From the NCBI GenBank assembly GCA_009746045.1, contig RPFO01000164.1:2501285-2565284 (forward strand): a stretch of 64,000 bases of DNA, in the 5' to 3' direction. The notes below the pieces were generated by a model. It was given only the letters and a program-made list of their open reading frames with translations, searched no databases and was not told the DNA's origin. This DNA comes from Mesostigma viride (lineage: Eukaryota > Streptophyta > Mesostigmatophyceae > Mesostigmatales > Mesostigmataceae). The translations under genes and the position numbers were made by a program. Positions 10,850 to 23,087 of the stretch are shown piece by piece (the first letter of the stretch is position 1; each line of letters starts with the position of its first letter).

Positions 10850-11760
10850 CGCTTGGGCGGTGAAAAGACAAGGACCAACCACATGCCCCCACCTACCCTT
10901 CGTGCATCCCGCCCTTGACGAGGCACAACCATGTGCCCCCACCTACCCTTTGTGCGTCCCTCCCTTGACAAGAAACAAGCACGTGCACCTATCTAACCTT
11001 TGTGCATCCCTTCCTTGGCAAGGAACAAGCACACCCACCCACCTACTCCACATGCATCCCTCCCTTGACAAGGAACAAGCACGATCACCCAGCTACCCAC
11101 TAGCACGGCAGCAAGGCAGACCTTACAATGGCAAGTGATGTTTATCGGTAGAAACTGTTAGACAACTAGCAAACGAGCCAGCCGGTGAAGAGCAAGGCAC
11201 GCATGCAAGGAATTTGTCGTTGCCTATGTCTACGCTTGTGTTTGTCACTGCAGTTGAAATCTGCATTTGCATCAGCAGGCCCGATCGAACCCCATGTCGC
11301 CACCCGCATTTCCACTTATACTTCACGGCCCCTTATTCTTCTCTTGTGCCTGCCTTTGCCCTAACTGTTACCCTAGCATCTGCCCTTGCCCCTATCCTTT
11401 GATCCCCAGTGTTTGCCGTTGCCCTCATCCTTTCCCTAGTGCCTGCCCTTGTCTTCATCTTTTCCCTTGTGCCTGCCCTTGCCCTTGTCCGTTCCCTCGT
11501 GCTTGACTTGTCCTAATCTCTTTCCCTTGCGCCTGCCCTTGCCCTTATCCGCTTCCCTTGTGCCTGCCCCTGCCCTTGCCCTTGTCATTTCCCTTGAGCC
11601 TGCCCTTTTGGCAAGCACAAGTGCCTTTGTCCTTTCCTTGGCCTTGTGCTTGCTCTTCCAGTTTCCCTTTCCTTTGCTCGTGCGGTTGCCTTTGCTCTTA
11701 CCCGGGTGCTTGCCCTTGCCGTTTGCAAGCTGCATTATTGTCTTAGCAAGCTAGCAAGTG
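10850..11760. repeat. Degenerate minisatellites and pyrimidine-rich repeat
   Basis: 10860-11100 holds about four degenerate copies of a 55-60 bp unit (CCTTTGTGCATCCCTCCCTTGACAAG-like). 11340-11750 is a degenerate array based on TGCCCTTGCCCTTGTCC. Long frames on either strand are repeat translations, not genes. Confidence 0.7.
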
Positions 11761-12303
11761 CAAACTGGCACTGAGCCAGAAATGCAAGCAAAGCAGCCAG
11801 TGTAAATAAGGATGGACGGGAACAGTAGAAAGCTAGGGGTGGCAACGGTGCTAGAGCTCATGGCAACAAGGTGGTCCCATTCTTGCTGCATTGGGTGCGT
11901 TGCGTGGGTGGGATATTGCGAGAGGGGGACATTCTTGCCTTGGTTGTGTTTTCACATGCACCCGGTGCTTGAATTTATGCGTGCAAGGGTGGCTGGTATC
12001 CCAACCAACAGCCTAAGAGGAAAAAGAGTGCTTAGAAAGCAAGAATGACTTAATGTTGGTAATAGCAGTGGCGGCGGCAGCAAAAACTGTTGTTATAGAT
12101 GCAAGCTACAACACTGCGGATGGTTTCTCACACTAATGTGGATAATGATAATGCATGCCACTTAACGGGACCATATAAACCACAACAAGAATAAATCGTG
12201 AGAGCAAAAGAAAGGGGAGTACAAAATGGCCGGCTTACCTAGCTACAGCAAAAAAATTACATGAAAAACAAGATAACTCACCTTTGTCGCAGCAGTGACC
12301 ATA

Positions 12304-12425
12304 TCAGACAGCTCACAAAAACTTGTTGATCCTTGAAACTTCCTGCTTGAAGGCAGCCACCAACGGTCTGGAGTTTTCACCCCAGTCCTTCTCAACAGCC
12401 AAGGAAAAGGGAAAGAGAGAGGAGG
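12304..12425 (-). CDS. Possible exon fragment, unknown protein
   Basis: The minus strand reads [18 protein letters not shown] then [11 protein letters not shown], followed by a TGA; a possible donor (GTGAGC) overlaps the last codons. Upstream sequence is a (GA)n array. The composition is protein-like but the stretch is short and no partner exon was found. Confidence 0.2.
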
Positions 12426-12457
12426 GGTGCGGGAGGGACAAGAGAGCGGGGGTGGGA

Positions 12458-13560
<1,103 letters not shown>

Positions 13561-13569
13561 GCCATGGAG

Positions 13570-14030
13570 GGTGGTGGTACACAAATACCGTACAAGTGAT
13601 ACACAAATACGCTACAAGTGATACACAAATACCGCCAGTATAACAGCGGGTCGCTGCGTACCTGCCGTGGGAAGGAGGACAAGTGATACACAAATACGCT
13701 ACAAGTGATACACAAATACCGTACAAGTGATACACAATTGCAGGCAGGACAACAGCGGGTCGCTGCGTACCTGCCGTGGGAAGGAGGACAAGTGATACAC
13801 AAATACGCTACAAGTGATACACAAATACCGTACAAGTGATACACAATTGCAGCCAGGACAACAGCGGGTCGCTGCGTACCTGCCGTGGGAAGGAGGACAA
13901 GTGATACACAAATACGCTACAAGTGATACACAAATACCGTACAAGTGATACACAATTGCAGCCAGGACATGCAACAGCGGGTCGCTGCGTACCTGCCGCG
14001 GGAAGGAGGGGGGTGGTACACAAATATCCG
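13570..14030. repeat. Tandem repeat of ~115 bp with shorter subunits
   Basis: Higher-order repeat: units of ACAAGTGATACACAAATACG-type subrepeats alternate with GCGGGTCGCTGCGTACCTGC and GGGAAGGAGG. Four main copies are visible (13640-13680, 13750-13790, 13862-13902, 13978-14015). Frames on the minus strand (CVSLVRYLCITC-like) are repeat translations. Confidence 0.85.
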
Positions 14031-14740
14031 ACCTATATATTAGCAATAGCCGCCGCCTATCAAACAGGTCCTATTCATCACGAGCGTCAACGCCCCGTCA
14101 TCGCCCCGTCATCGCCCGGCCGAGGGCCTTAACCTGTTAACTCTTTATTCGGAGTGATAGTCAACGACCTATACTACCAATAGCTGCCGCATATCAAACA
14201 TGGGCTTATCATCACGCCCGTCGAGGGCGATGACGGTGACGACCGTCACCGTCATCGCCCTCGACGGGCCAACATCTAAACTCTTCTCTTAATCAACAAT
14301 CTATATTACCAATAGCCGCCGCCTATCAAACAGATCCTATTCATCACGCGCGTCAACGCCCCGTCATCGCCCCGTCATCGCCCCGTGATCGCCATGCCGA
14401 GCCAGCCGAGGGCCAACCTCTTTACATTTGTATTCGGAGTAGTAGTCAACGACCTATATTACCAATAGCCGCCGCATATCAAAAAGGTCGTATTCATGAC
14501 GCCCGTCGAGGGCGATGACGGTGACGCCGTCACCGTCATCGCCCACGGGCCAACATCTAAACTCTTCTCTTAATCAACAATCTATATTACCAATAGCCGC
14601 CGCCTGTCAAACAGATCCTATTCATCACGCGCGTCAACGCCCCGTCATCGCCCCGTCATCGCCCCGTCATCGCTCCGTGATCGCCATGCCGACTGCCGAG
14701 GGCCAACCTCTTAACTCTTTATTCGGAGTAATAGTTAACT
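14031..14740. repeat. ~140-bp tandem repeat with long palindromes
   Basis: Five degenerate units start near TTACCAATAGCCGCCGC and contain CCCCGTCATCGCC runs. At 14217-14268, 25-bp arms (CCCGTCGAGGGCGATGACGG onward) form a near-perfect hairpin with a 2-base loop. A second, slightly degraded palindrome lies at about 14501-14550. Confidence 0.8.
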
Positions 14741-15161
14741 GCCGGCATTGCCATACAAGAAGAAGCTCTCGATCCTAGGTATAGACTACCTCGGGTATCA
14801 TCATCGTAATTGCTAGCATCGAGATCATTCATACCTACCGACGATGGCCAGCTGCAAAAGAAAAATGTCGACCAACAGACAGGACCTATCGCCGGGAACC
14901 CTCAAGGCAATAAGGGCGAGACAGGCTTTCACCGTTAAGTAAAGTTGTCCACATCGTGCTAAGGAATTTGTGCTAATCTATGAGTACCTATATGGACACT
15001 TTGTCGCATTTTTTACATGGCAAATAAGCGATGTATGTGTCATGTAGGCTGCCATTGGTGCATGCATGCATGGGCCAGCAATGATGGTCAGAGGTACATT
15101 GTGCCTATGAGATAATCATCGATTTGTTGATCAGCAAGTGATTCATTACGTGAGACAACAA

Positions 15162-15775
15162 TATTCTGATCAGACACTCCGCAAAGGTGAAAACCTTTGC
15201 GTTCAGTGCCGGGCCGCGGAAAACGCGGAAAACGCGATCTGCAAATGAATCCGACCGGAATCGAACTGGGGACCTCTCGCACCAATTTTGCTGACTATAG
15301 GACGGACGTCTCCGGTTACCATGGCATCGCCAACTTACACCTACAGTCATCCGCAAAAGTTCTCCTGTCCGGGGAGTGATGCAAGCCTTTCGGATTTGGT
15401 ACTAGATAAATCACTCGAGATCTGTGTGTAGGAGTACTACACACGTGTCTGCACGCGAGACTTGTTCAGTCTCGCACCGTGAGACGGGCTGAACACGGCT
15501 GAATCCTTCTTTAGAAGGGGGCGTAGCCGGTACTATCGAAATCAGCCAAGCGTATATTCTGATCAGACACTCCGCAAAGGTGAAAACCTTTGCGTTCAGT
15601 GCCGGGCCGCGGAAAACGCGGAAAACGCGATCTGCAAATGAATCCGACCGGAATCGAACTGGGGACCTCTCGCACCAATTTTGCTGACTATAGGACGGAC
15701 GTCTCCGGTTACCATGGCATCGCCAACTTACACCTACAGTCATCCGCAAAAGTTCTCCTGTCCGGGGAGTGATGC
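15162..15775 (-). mobile_element. SINE-like dimer with tRNA-like promoter, copy A
   Basis: Two units 393 bp apart (starts 15162 and 15555) are identical over at least 215 bp. On the minus strand each contains a possible Pol III A box (TAGTCAGCAAAATTGGTGCG) and, about 20 bases later, a B box (AGTTCGATTCC), the spacing of tRNA-derived SINEs. The flank GACAACAATAT lies before the dimer (15153-15163) and again after it (15791-15801), suggesting an 11-bp target duplication. A second dimer with the same 393-bp spacing lies at 50010-50724. Units show no coding capacity. Confidence 0.6.
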
Positions 15776-15801
15776 ACAATATGTTTGGGTGACAACAATA
15801 T

Positions 15802-16603
15802 GTTTGGGGGCTAAGCTTCTTACATTGGTCACATGGCCCGCCATAATTGTTTTCTTATGTGTTTAAGGTTAGGACTCTGTTCATGACTGAACGTCATGAA
15901 CGCGCTCTATTCATGACATTGATTAATTGATTTTAATTAGTCTCATGTCCATGTTGGGGGACCGGGATCTCTGAATTCCCCAAAGAAGATATAGTGGAAG
16001 TCACCCCAAGACGTCAATATCCGTCAAGACGTCAATAACAACATGTATCAAAGACGTCAATAACAACATGTATGTCCACAGCTCAGCTAGTAGTCTAAAA
16101 TATGGGCCTCGAGCTAATCTTGCACGCAAGCAATGCCTATCATCAAGGATTAATTAATGCCTATCAACAAGGAGACAATCATGCTTGTTAAATTTCCTAG
16201 GACCCACAACTGGGGGGTCGTAGTCTTTGACAATGTCCGCCTGGGCAACGCTACTAATCCTACACATCCGAGGTCCCATGTCTGAATAAGAGGGGTTGAG
16301 CGGATGACGCCAACAGTGTCTGTGCTCTGCATGTCAGCTAAAATCATACCGCGGAGACAAACATATGGCGGTATGTCCAATGTTGGCCACTGCGTCGCCT
16401 AACAGGTTCTTACATGGTCGGCAAGGGCCTGACCATGTAAGAAGATATCTCCCTGGCTGGCCAGTCCACAAGGAACCAGCACAGACCTCATCTGAATCAA
16501 CCTGATTAATTAACTAACTACTTAATTCATTTATTAAACTCATGCCCCCATTAGGGAGTCAAGGAGCATTAGCTAACCCCGATTAATTAATTAATTTAAT
16601 TAA
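15802..16603. other. Repeat-derived non-coding stretch
   Basis: Contains a short tandem GACGTCAATA-type repeat at 16010-16075 and, at 16510-16620, (TTAA)n runs around the LINE-tail word GGGAGTCAAGGAGCATTAGC. No gene seen. Confidence 0.4.
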
Positions 16604-16886
16604 TTAATTAAACACGTGCTCCTGTTGGGGAGTCACGGAGCACCGAAGTGCTTTTAATCCCTGTGTGTGGACAACAGGAGAAAGGGCAGAGACCCCCAGT
16701 CTCCTTCATGCCTAAGGCATGCCACAGCTGCATTCGGGAACGCTAGCTAAAGGGACACGCCAACGATCCGGCAATCTGTGGGTGCAATAAGACCCATGTG
16801 AGCATGGCATAACACTAGGAGCGTGGGCAAGTAATCTCATCATAGCCAGGACGTAGCATGGCTGTACTAGGACTATACCCCGATCA
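16604..16886 (-). mobile_element. LINE 3'-tail repeat, second copy
   Basis: Matches 1337-1610 almost throughout and leads, through ACCCCGATCAATGG, straight into the (GGAT)n array. In reverse complement the junction reads (CATC)n-GGGGT, as at the other LINE tails in the window. Confidence 0.6.
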
Positions 16887-17473
16887 ATGGATGGATGGAT
16901 GGATGGATGGATGGATGGATGGATGGATGGATGGATGGATGGATGGATGGATGGATGGATGGATGGATGGATGGATGGATGGATGGATGGATGGATGGAT
17001 GGATGGATGGATGGATGGATGGATGGATGGATGGATGGATGGATGGATGGATGGATGGATGGATGGATGGATGGATGGATGGATGGATGGATGGATGGAT
17101 GGATGGATGGATGGATGGATGGATGGATGGATGGATGGATGGATGGATGGATGGATGGATGGATGGATGGATGGATGGATGGATGGATGGATGGATGGAT
17201 GGATGGATGGATGGATGGATGGATGGATGGATGGATGGATGGATGGATGGATGGATGGATGGATGGATGGATGGATGGATGGATGGATGGATGGATGGAT
17301 GGATGGATGGATGGATGGATGGATGGATGGATGGATGGATGGATGGATGGATGGATGGATGGATGGATGGATGGATGGATGGATGGATGGATGGATGGAT
17401 GGATGGATGGATGGATGGATGGATGGATGGATGGATGGATGGATGGATGGATGGATGGATGGATGGATGGATG
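16887..17473 (-). repeat. (CATC)n array, ~147 units
   Basis: Pure tetranucleotide repeat (ATGG on the plus strand), 587 bp. Open frames of Met-Asp-Gly-Trp and Ile-His-Pro-Ser in several frames are artefacts of a four-base repeat without stops. Confidence 0.97.
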
Positions 17474-18850
17474 TCAGGCTTGTCTTACATGATGCAGTGG
17501 AACTTTGGTGCTGGAGGGTTAATTGTGGCCCGGTCTGGTTTAGCTTCAGTGCTCTCATGGCGGCCTTCATTTGTAATTATTTGAATGCATGCCCATTGGG
17601 CCATGCATAGTGTATATTTTTTACGCATGCACGCCCATTATGTATCGCTGGGTCCATCCCATCAATGCTTGTTTATTGCCAGGTCTGGTGTAAGTAAGTT
17701 AGTGCTATCTAGTCTACAAAATCCTCACTACACTTCTCCCCAAAGCGCCCCTTCCGCTTTGGGGGAGGGGGCTTACCCACATGGGCTGGCGTGTGAGCCG
17801 GGACATTGGTCTTCCACCTCTTCTTGTTCTGCATAGGAACAGAGAGCGAAGAAATGCGGTGTGGGGACCCCTTCTCGTGGTAATGCGTTACATGTACTCC
17901 CCACCGGGCTTTGCTCTTCATGGGTTCATAAAGACAACAATTATTCAGTAAGAATTTAATAAATTAGGAACATATATCCGTTGGGAGTCACTGTTACACA
18001 TATACCTGAAAAGGGGCATATGATTTTAAATACATTCTGAGCTACAACCTGCACGTGCATGGGTTTAGTTAACTGGCACCTATACTAGAGGCCTGACATG
18101 GGGTGGAGCTTCAGTGCTTCCCCGCCTTCTCCTTCTCCCACACTGGGTGCTCCGCGTCCTTCTTCTCCGGCCCTGCCCATGGGTGCACCGGCCCCGCCTC
18201 CTCCTTCTCCTCTCGGGACGATTCGCGCTCCACGCATGGCTGCAGCATCAGTTAGCACGGGCAAGACATAGCAGTAACCGCGCTATTGCTGTTCTAGCAC
18301 CAGCCTAGCAGACTGCCATGATCACTCAGCAAACCCACGACAGCTAAACCCTTGGCTGTCACAACCAGTCCATGCATCATTAAGTATGGGTACAGGGAAA
18401 GCTTCCCGCATATCCATGGCCATATGGATGGCAGCAACACAACGACTTGCCCCCTAGCCCCCCGTGCACACACAAAAACGTGGGTCGTGGCTTCCACGCC
18501 CCATCCGCCATGCATGACAGCGCGTACCTTACTCGCATTCACACCGGGCTGCATCCCAGCGCCGTTGCTGTCCCCATGTGACACGTCGGCTGATTAAGCA
18601 GACACACAGCAGAGTCTGATGTAAACCGCTAAACCCCAAACCCATGCAGACCACAGTCAAGGACGCGTGCATGTCAAGCCATGCCAATTGTGAACCGTAC
18701 AGCAATTTACTTTTCAAGCCTGAAGAGGTGGATAGCAGATACTAGCCTGGAAGAGGTTACAGGGGCACATGTCCATTAGCGAGCGGAACAACACAGCATA
18801 CACCCTACAAGCGTACCGCACAATGTCCTCCTGCAATTGTCTGCAGATCT
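17474..18850. other. Repeat-rich stretch, no gene seen
   Basis: Includes at 17990-18090 a copy of the GGGGCATAT/ACATTCTGAGCTAC family also at 8640 and 45215. A minus-strand open frame at 18294-18584 has some protein-like character but no paired splice sites or recognisable motif. Confidence 0.4.
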
Positions 18851-18851
18851 C

Positions 18852-18960
18852 CCAATGCCGCAGACATCTCCACTGCTCTCATGGCGATTGCAAATGCTTC
18901 ATGCCGCTGACATCTCCACTGCTCTCATGGCGATTGCAAATGCTTGATGCCGCACCTCTG
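18852..18960. repeat. 43-bp direct duplication
   Basis: GACATCTCCACTGCTCTCATG through GCGATTGCAAATGCTT occurs twice head to tail. Confidence 0.8.
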
Positions 18961-19327
18961 CTTACAGCAGAAAAGCTTCCTCCGGGCGAGGCACCTGACT
19001 GGAACCAACACCCATTCCTTGGCTTCACAACGTGGCCATGACAGCATCGTGAATCTGCTTCGCCAACGCCCACACTTCAGGACCCGCGCCCTGCACCGCC
19101 ATGGCCACAGGCTGCACCGCTGCAATCGATGCAGCATTCACTGCCTGCGCCGCACCATGTACTGCATGCACGAAAGCCAATCCTGGCTCGGTTATCATGG
19201 TCTTGCCCGATTCCTGCTGCTTCTTCTTCTTCGATGCGGTCATGCGCACTTTATACCCCTTCCTCTCCAAGCACGCCTTCAGCACCTGGCTCGTGCGGTG
19301 CTGAATATGCTTCTGAAGGCGCGCCTT

Positions 19328-20135
19328 CTAAACACGAAATGTTGGCAATGTATGATTCCCAAACGGCATGATAGGCACATAATCAGTCCCATTAATTGCT
19401 TTGCGGCAGTCAATGCACCAGAACACCTGTTGAAAAAAGAAGGTTATGCGCGCTAGCGATTACCCGCGGCAAGAAGCAATCAACACGCCTCGCTAACAAC
19501 TGCAACCACAATGTAATTCATGACGGGCCACTCACCGCTACCCTGCTCTCCTGATTCAATGTCTCCCCATTCTCAAGGCCTCCATTGTAAACCTCTCCGT
19601 CTTCACCATCGTCATCGTCTTCCTCTTCCTCCACTCCGACGTATCCGTGTTTCCTTTTCCTAAGATACCTAGGGTTGTTCAAGTCGTATGTGCGGCGTTG
19701 GCACACTTCCAACAAAATTTTGGCCGCCTCTACCCATTACCATTTATTCGTACTATCATAACATATCCAGGCGTTTGAAAAATCATTCCCTCGTTCGAAC
19801 TTCTACCCCTGGGCGTCCATGACGAGGCAGTCACGACGGGACGCAGATGCACAAAAATAAAACAAGGCGACATCCCTTCAATCATTGACCAAAAAACAGA
19901 ATACGCGCAGAACTTGGATTTCAACACCACGCACCCATTACCAGCGAGCACGGCTGGCCTGCAACCGCCATCATTTCATAACCAGAAGCCAGGGCCCACA
20001 CTCCATCCCGTTACCTCATCTTCCACGCACGGCTTCCGCTGCTTCCCTCTGCTCTTTCGCATTCTCCGCCAGCAACCTCGCCTTCTCCTCGTCCAACAAT
20101 CCACTAAGAATAAAATCCCCTCTATTGGACGCCAT
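19328..20135 (-). CDS. Element-internal gene with CxxC domain, 3 exons
   Basis: Three phase-0 exons fit GT-AG rules: 20135-20031, 19727-19536 and 19426-19328, giving 131 residues. Exon 1 starts MASNRGDFILSGLLDEEKAR and is coiled coil; exon 2 has VCQRRTYDLNNPRYLRKRKH and an acidic run; exon 3 begins VFWCIDCRKAING. A TAG stops the frame after TLPTFRV. The same frame then stays open to 19025 with protein-like sequence (RLQKHIQHRTSQVLKAC, then a Lys-rich and an Ala-rich stretch), so the TAG may be a nonsense mutation. CxxC plus a later HxxxH would suit a zinc finger. It lies near the right end of the CACTA-type segment. Family not recognised. Confidence 0.5.
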
Positions 20136-20357
20136 TCAGACGAACTTTGCTAGCGTCTTTTCACCGGCCCCAGCACACATAATCTATAGCCGCTTAATGA
20201 CAACGGCCGACAACGACAACTGCTGAATAGGCGAAAAAGGCTGATAACTACATTTTTATATTTCGCTGCATTTGCTAATAGACACGCACGTTCTCCCACT
20301 TCTCCATTACAATATCAAGTAACGTGCGTGTTTGCAACTTGCCCGTTGAAACTCTAC

Positions 20358-20550
20358 GGCGGAGCCAATTTTCGGAAGAACCTCACCCTTATGCTTGCAA
20401 ATTCGGGACAAATTCGGTGGATGTATGTATGTATGGATGGATGGATTGACGGATTTTCATCCCCTATTCCTATGTTTTCTCACGTGTACGGCCTTATAAG
20501 CTTCGCCAATTCTGGCGAACCTAACGGTTCTTCCGAAAATTGGCTCCGCC
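20358..20550. mobile_element. MITE-like element with 25-bp perfect TIRs
   Basis: GGCGGAGCCAATTTTCGGAA and the next five bases (20358-20382) are perfectly inverted at 20526-20550. The 143 bp between them includes a short GTAT/GGAT repeat. There is no coding capacity and no clear target duplication. Confidence 0.7.
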
Positions 20551-20639
20551 AGATAATTATCCATCTGGCCGTGTACAGGCAAAGATCCCCGAAGTAGCTT
20601 ACTGAAACGTATCTTACAGCATCGGATCACTGGCACCTA

Positions 20640-20825
20640 ATCTACAGGTGGTAGATTACCAACCAAGACCCGTCGCGGTAATTTACTCTGTCGGTAATGT
20701 ACTACCAAAGATGTGCAGTCGTAACGTTACTCTTACTTACGGCTAGTAAAATTACTACCAATCATCCTACGTAGTAATGATTACGGCGTTGGATCTCACG
20801 CCTCGGATCTAGGTAGTAAGATAAG
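20640..20825. repeat. Right subterminal repeats of the CACTA-type element
   Basis: Degenerate GTAATTTAC/GTAATGTAC/GTAATGATTACG words in both orientations lie just inside the right terminal inverted repeat, mirroring the array at 9962-10150. Confidence 0.7.
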
Positions 20826-21079
20826 ACCTCGTAATTTACGCCTCGGATGCTTTTTACCACCCTCGGACGAAAAGTATAGTGAGAGAGAGCCCTCTGTGGC
20901 CTGCCCACTTCAGCTAGCGAGGCAGCGAGAGAAGCTAGGGCACCCTGGCCCTCCTTCTCGTTGTGTTCAAGGCTGTCAAATGTCGCATGTAAGTCATTCA
21001 GGTGGACATCAGTACATTCAAGGTCAATGATAATCTTGATCACGTGATCATCTGTGTGTTTGTTTCTGTCCTATAGATA

Positions 21080-22860
21080 AGGTATATCAAGGAGCCATGA
21101 AGGGTCCACCACTTCGGTGCGCACTTCTTACGGGACCACGCCCCCATGCCCTTTACAGAAGGGTGTGTGGCAGGGCTGCGTGCTGTCGCCCTACCTGTTC
21201 ATTATTGTGGTCGAATACGTAATGATTCAGGCGCGCAAGCGATTTGCCCACATTGTGGGCAGGGAACCAGGAGTGCAGGTTGCTAACAAATTCTGGCATG
21301 GCGGTGCGGACACGGAGATTCGGCTGGCAGACATCATCTATGCAGACGACACCACCCTCTTCGAGGACACCGCTGGGCACGTGCAGACATGGCTTGACTG
21401 CCTGGCTATCGAGGCCCGTGCAGTGGGGCTTGAGGTCAGCAAGAAGACAGAGGCCCTGGCGGTTGGGCTCACCCACTCCCCGCCGCCCCTCTATCTCCTC
21501 GACGGCTCTCAAGTCCTGTATCGGGACCGCGTCAAGCTGCTGGGCAGCCTGCTCCCCAGCTGCGAGGCGGATGTGGACCATCGCATCTCCCTCGCCTGGC
21601 ACGCTTTACGCCAGTACCGGGCCTTGTGGCGCAAGCCCCTGGGCAAGATCGAGAAACAGGACCTGTTCAAGGTCCTCGTCCTCCCCGTTCTCACGTATGG
21701 GGCCGAGACGTGGACCCTCACCGCCGCCGGACCTGGCCCGCAAGCTGGACGGCGCAGTCACCAACATGCTGCGTTCCATTTTCAGAGTAGGATATGCTGC
21801 TCATGTCCGCAATGAGGACCTGTACCAGGGCATGCCCTATATCACCAGCACCATTAAGCAACGACGCCTGCAGCTAGTAGGGCACCTAGCTAGCTCGCAC
21901 CAACCAGGTACTAGACACCTCACGTGGTACGTGGCCCCCCCGCAGGACTGCGACCAGCCCAGCCTGGCCGGCACCTCCTGACGTGGGCTGGGCCCAGTGA
22001 TGTTAGACGCCGCAAGGCCCGCACCTTCAAAGAACAGCTAGTAGAGGACATCACTACAATACGCTTCCGCGGACACCTTTTTCAGCGGGGAAAGTGCCCC
22101 CGGGCTTCCGGGGCAAATTCAGCAAGCGCTGCGGAACTTAGATACTAAAATTTAGTTTTTGATTCGTACCGTACAGCCAATCATTTTGCGCCCGGATCAA
22201 ATTGTGATCTGGTCACTGAACACGAAAATTTCAGCGGAACGCACGATCCACAAACGCAACTAGAGAAAATTTTCAGTGACGAAAATGTAGTACCGTGTAA
22301 CCAATCAAAATGGAGTAGGACTTCGCTAAAGTCACGTTCGGAATTTTTCCCCGCAAGATTCTCCCGCAAGATTCCCCCGCATGATTCCCCCCGCTAGGTT
22401 CAGGCTCCAGTCGATGCTCGCCAAATGGCGCAAAACGAACCAACAATTGTTGAATCAACGGTGTGAATCCTCGGTACAGCTCGGGTAACATTCTCACTCA
22501 TTTCGCGTCTCCTATGGACCATATTGTAGTGATGGGGGGCCTAGGCCTCTCTGTGATTTGGAAGAAGATGATGGACAAGGCCAAGTGGGCCCAGGTCATA
22601 GAGGACAACGAGCCCCCCCCATGCAGTGGGGAAGCGCCCGCGTGTGCAATCCCGTGGGAGGCACGCCAGATAGCTCCCCTAGGGCAGCGTGCGGCTGCCT
22701 AGATAGATGTAGTCGTTAGAATGCTGTTAGATAGATGTAGTATGTAGCCGATGTAGATAGATTAGACCGGTAGGACTGTTTGCACCCATCCATCCATCCA
22801 TCGGGGTTAATGCTCCGTGACTCCCCAACGGGAGCACGAGTCTAATTAATTAATTAATTA
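21080..22860 (+). mobile_element. LINE: ORF2 RT C-terminal part, frameshifted, with 3' tail
   Basis: The reading RTSYGTTPPCPLQKGVWQ then GCVLSPYLFIIVVEY and DIIYADDTTLFED shows the reverse transcriptase palm with the YADD catalytic motif. GLEVSKKTEALAVG, LTYGAETWTL and KQRRLQLVGHLA follow. Compared with the copy at 47424-48204 it has a 4-base insertion after LTAA, further small insertions near 21890-21940 and a 480-bp CACTA-like insertion at 22052-22531. The end carries the family tail: GACCGGTAGGA, four CATC units, GGGGTTAATGCTCC, the hairpin and (TTAA)n. The 5' half, including any endonuclease, is absent. Inactive. Confidence 0.85.
22052..22531. mobile_element. Short CACTA-type non-autonomous element (480 bp)
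   Basis: Ends are CACTACAATA and its inverse TATTGTAGTG (10 bp). It sits in the LINE copy between GAGGAC-AT and AT-GGGGGG; the uninterrupted LINE copy at about 48070 reads GAGGACATGGGGGG. The insertion therefore made a 2-bp AT duplication. Inside, CCCGCAAGATTC-type words repeat about four times near 22355-22395. No coding capacity. The CACTA ends and 2-bp duplication match the 11-kb element at 9813-20881, but the inner sequence does not, so the two may only share a transposase type. Confidence 0.85.
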
Positions 22861-23087
22861 ATATCAAGGAGCCTAGGTCTCTCCGTGATTTGGAACCAGC
22901 TATGATGGACAAGGCCAAGCGGGCCCAGGTAATAGAGGACAACGAACCCCCCCCCGTGGGGAAGCGCCCGCGTTCGCAAACACGCGGGAAGCACGCTAGA
23001 CAGGACCCCCAGGGTAGAGAGCTTAGAAAAGAGTTGGCTTGATGTTGTAGATAGATCGATCGATTAGACCGGTAGGATTGTGTGTCC
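22861..23087 (+). mobile_element. Second LINE 3' end, heavily truncated
   Basis: Starts after (TTAA)n with GGAGCCTAGGTCTCTCCGTG and carries the last codons of the same LINE ORF2 ([22 protein letters not shown]) and its 3' region, reaching ATTAGACCGGTAGGATTGTG before the long CATC array. Confidence 0.8.

Noticed and set aside
15162-15775. Functional tRNA gene
   Set aside because: A- and B-box-like motifs are present, but T-arm and acceptor stems do not pair properly; better explained as a tRNA-derived SINE-like unit.
16858-17610. Long open frames of Met-Asp-Gly-Trp and Ile-His-Pro-Ser, also at 22850-24571 and 42972-43704
   Set aside because: They are translations of (CATC)n/(GGAT)n; a four-base repeat without stops is open in many frames on both strands.
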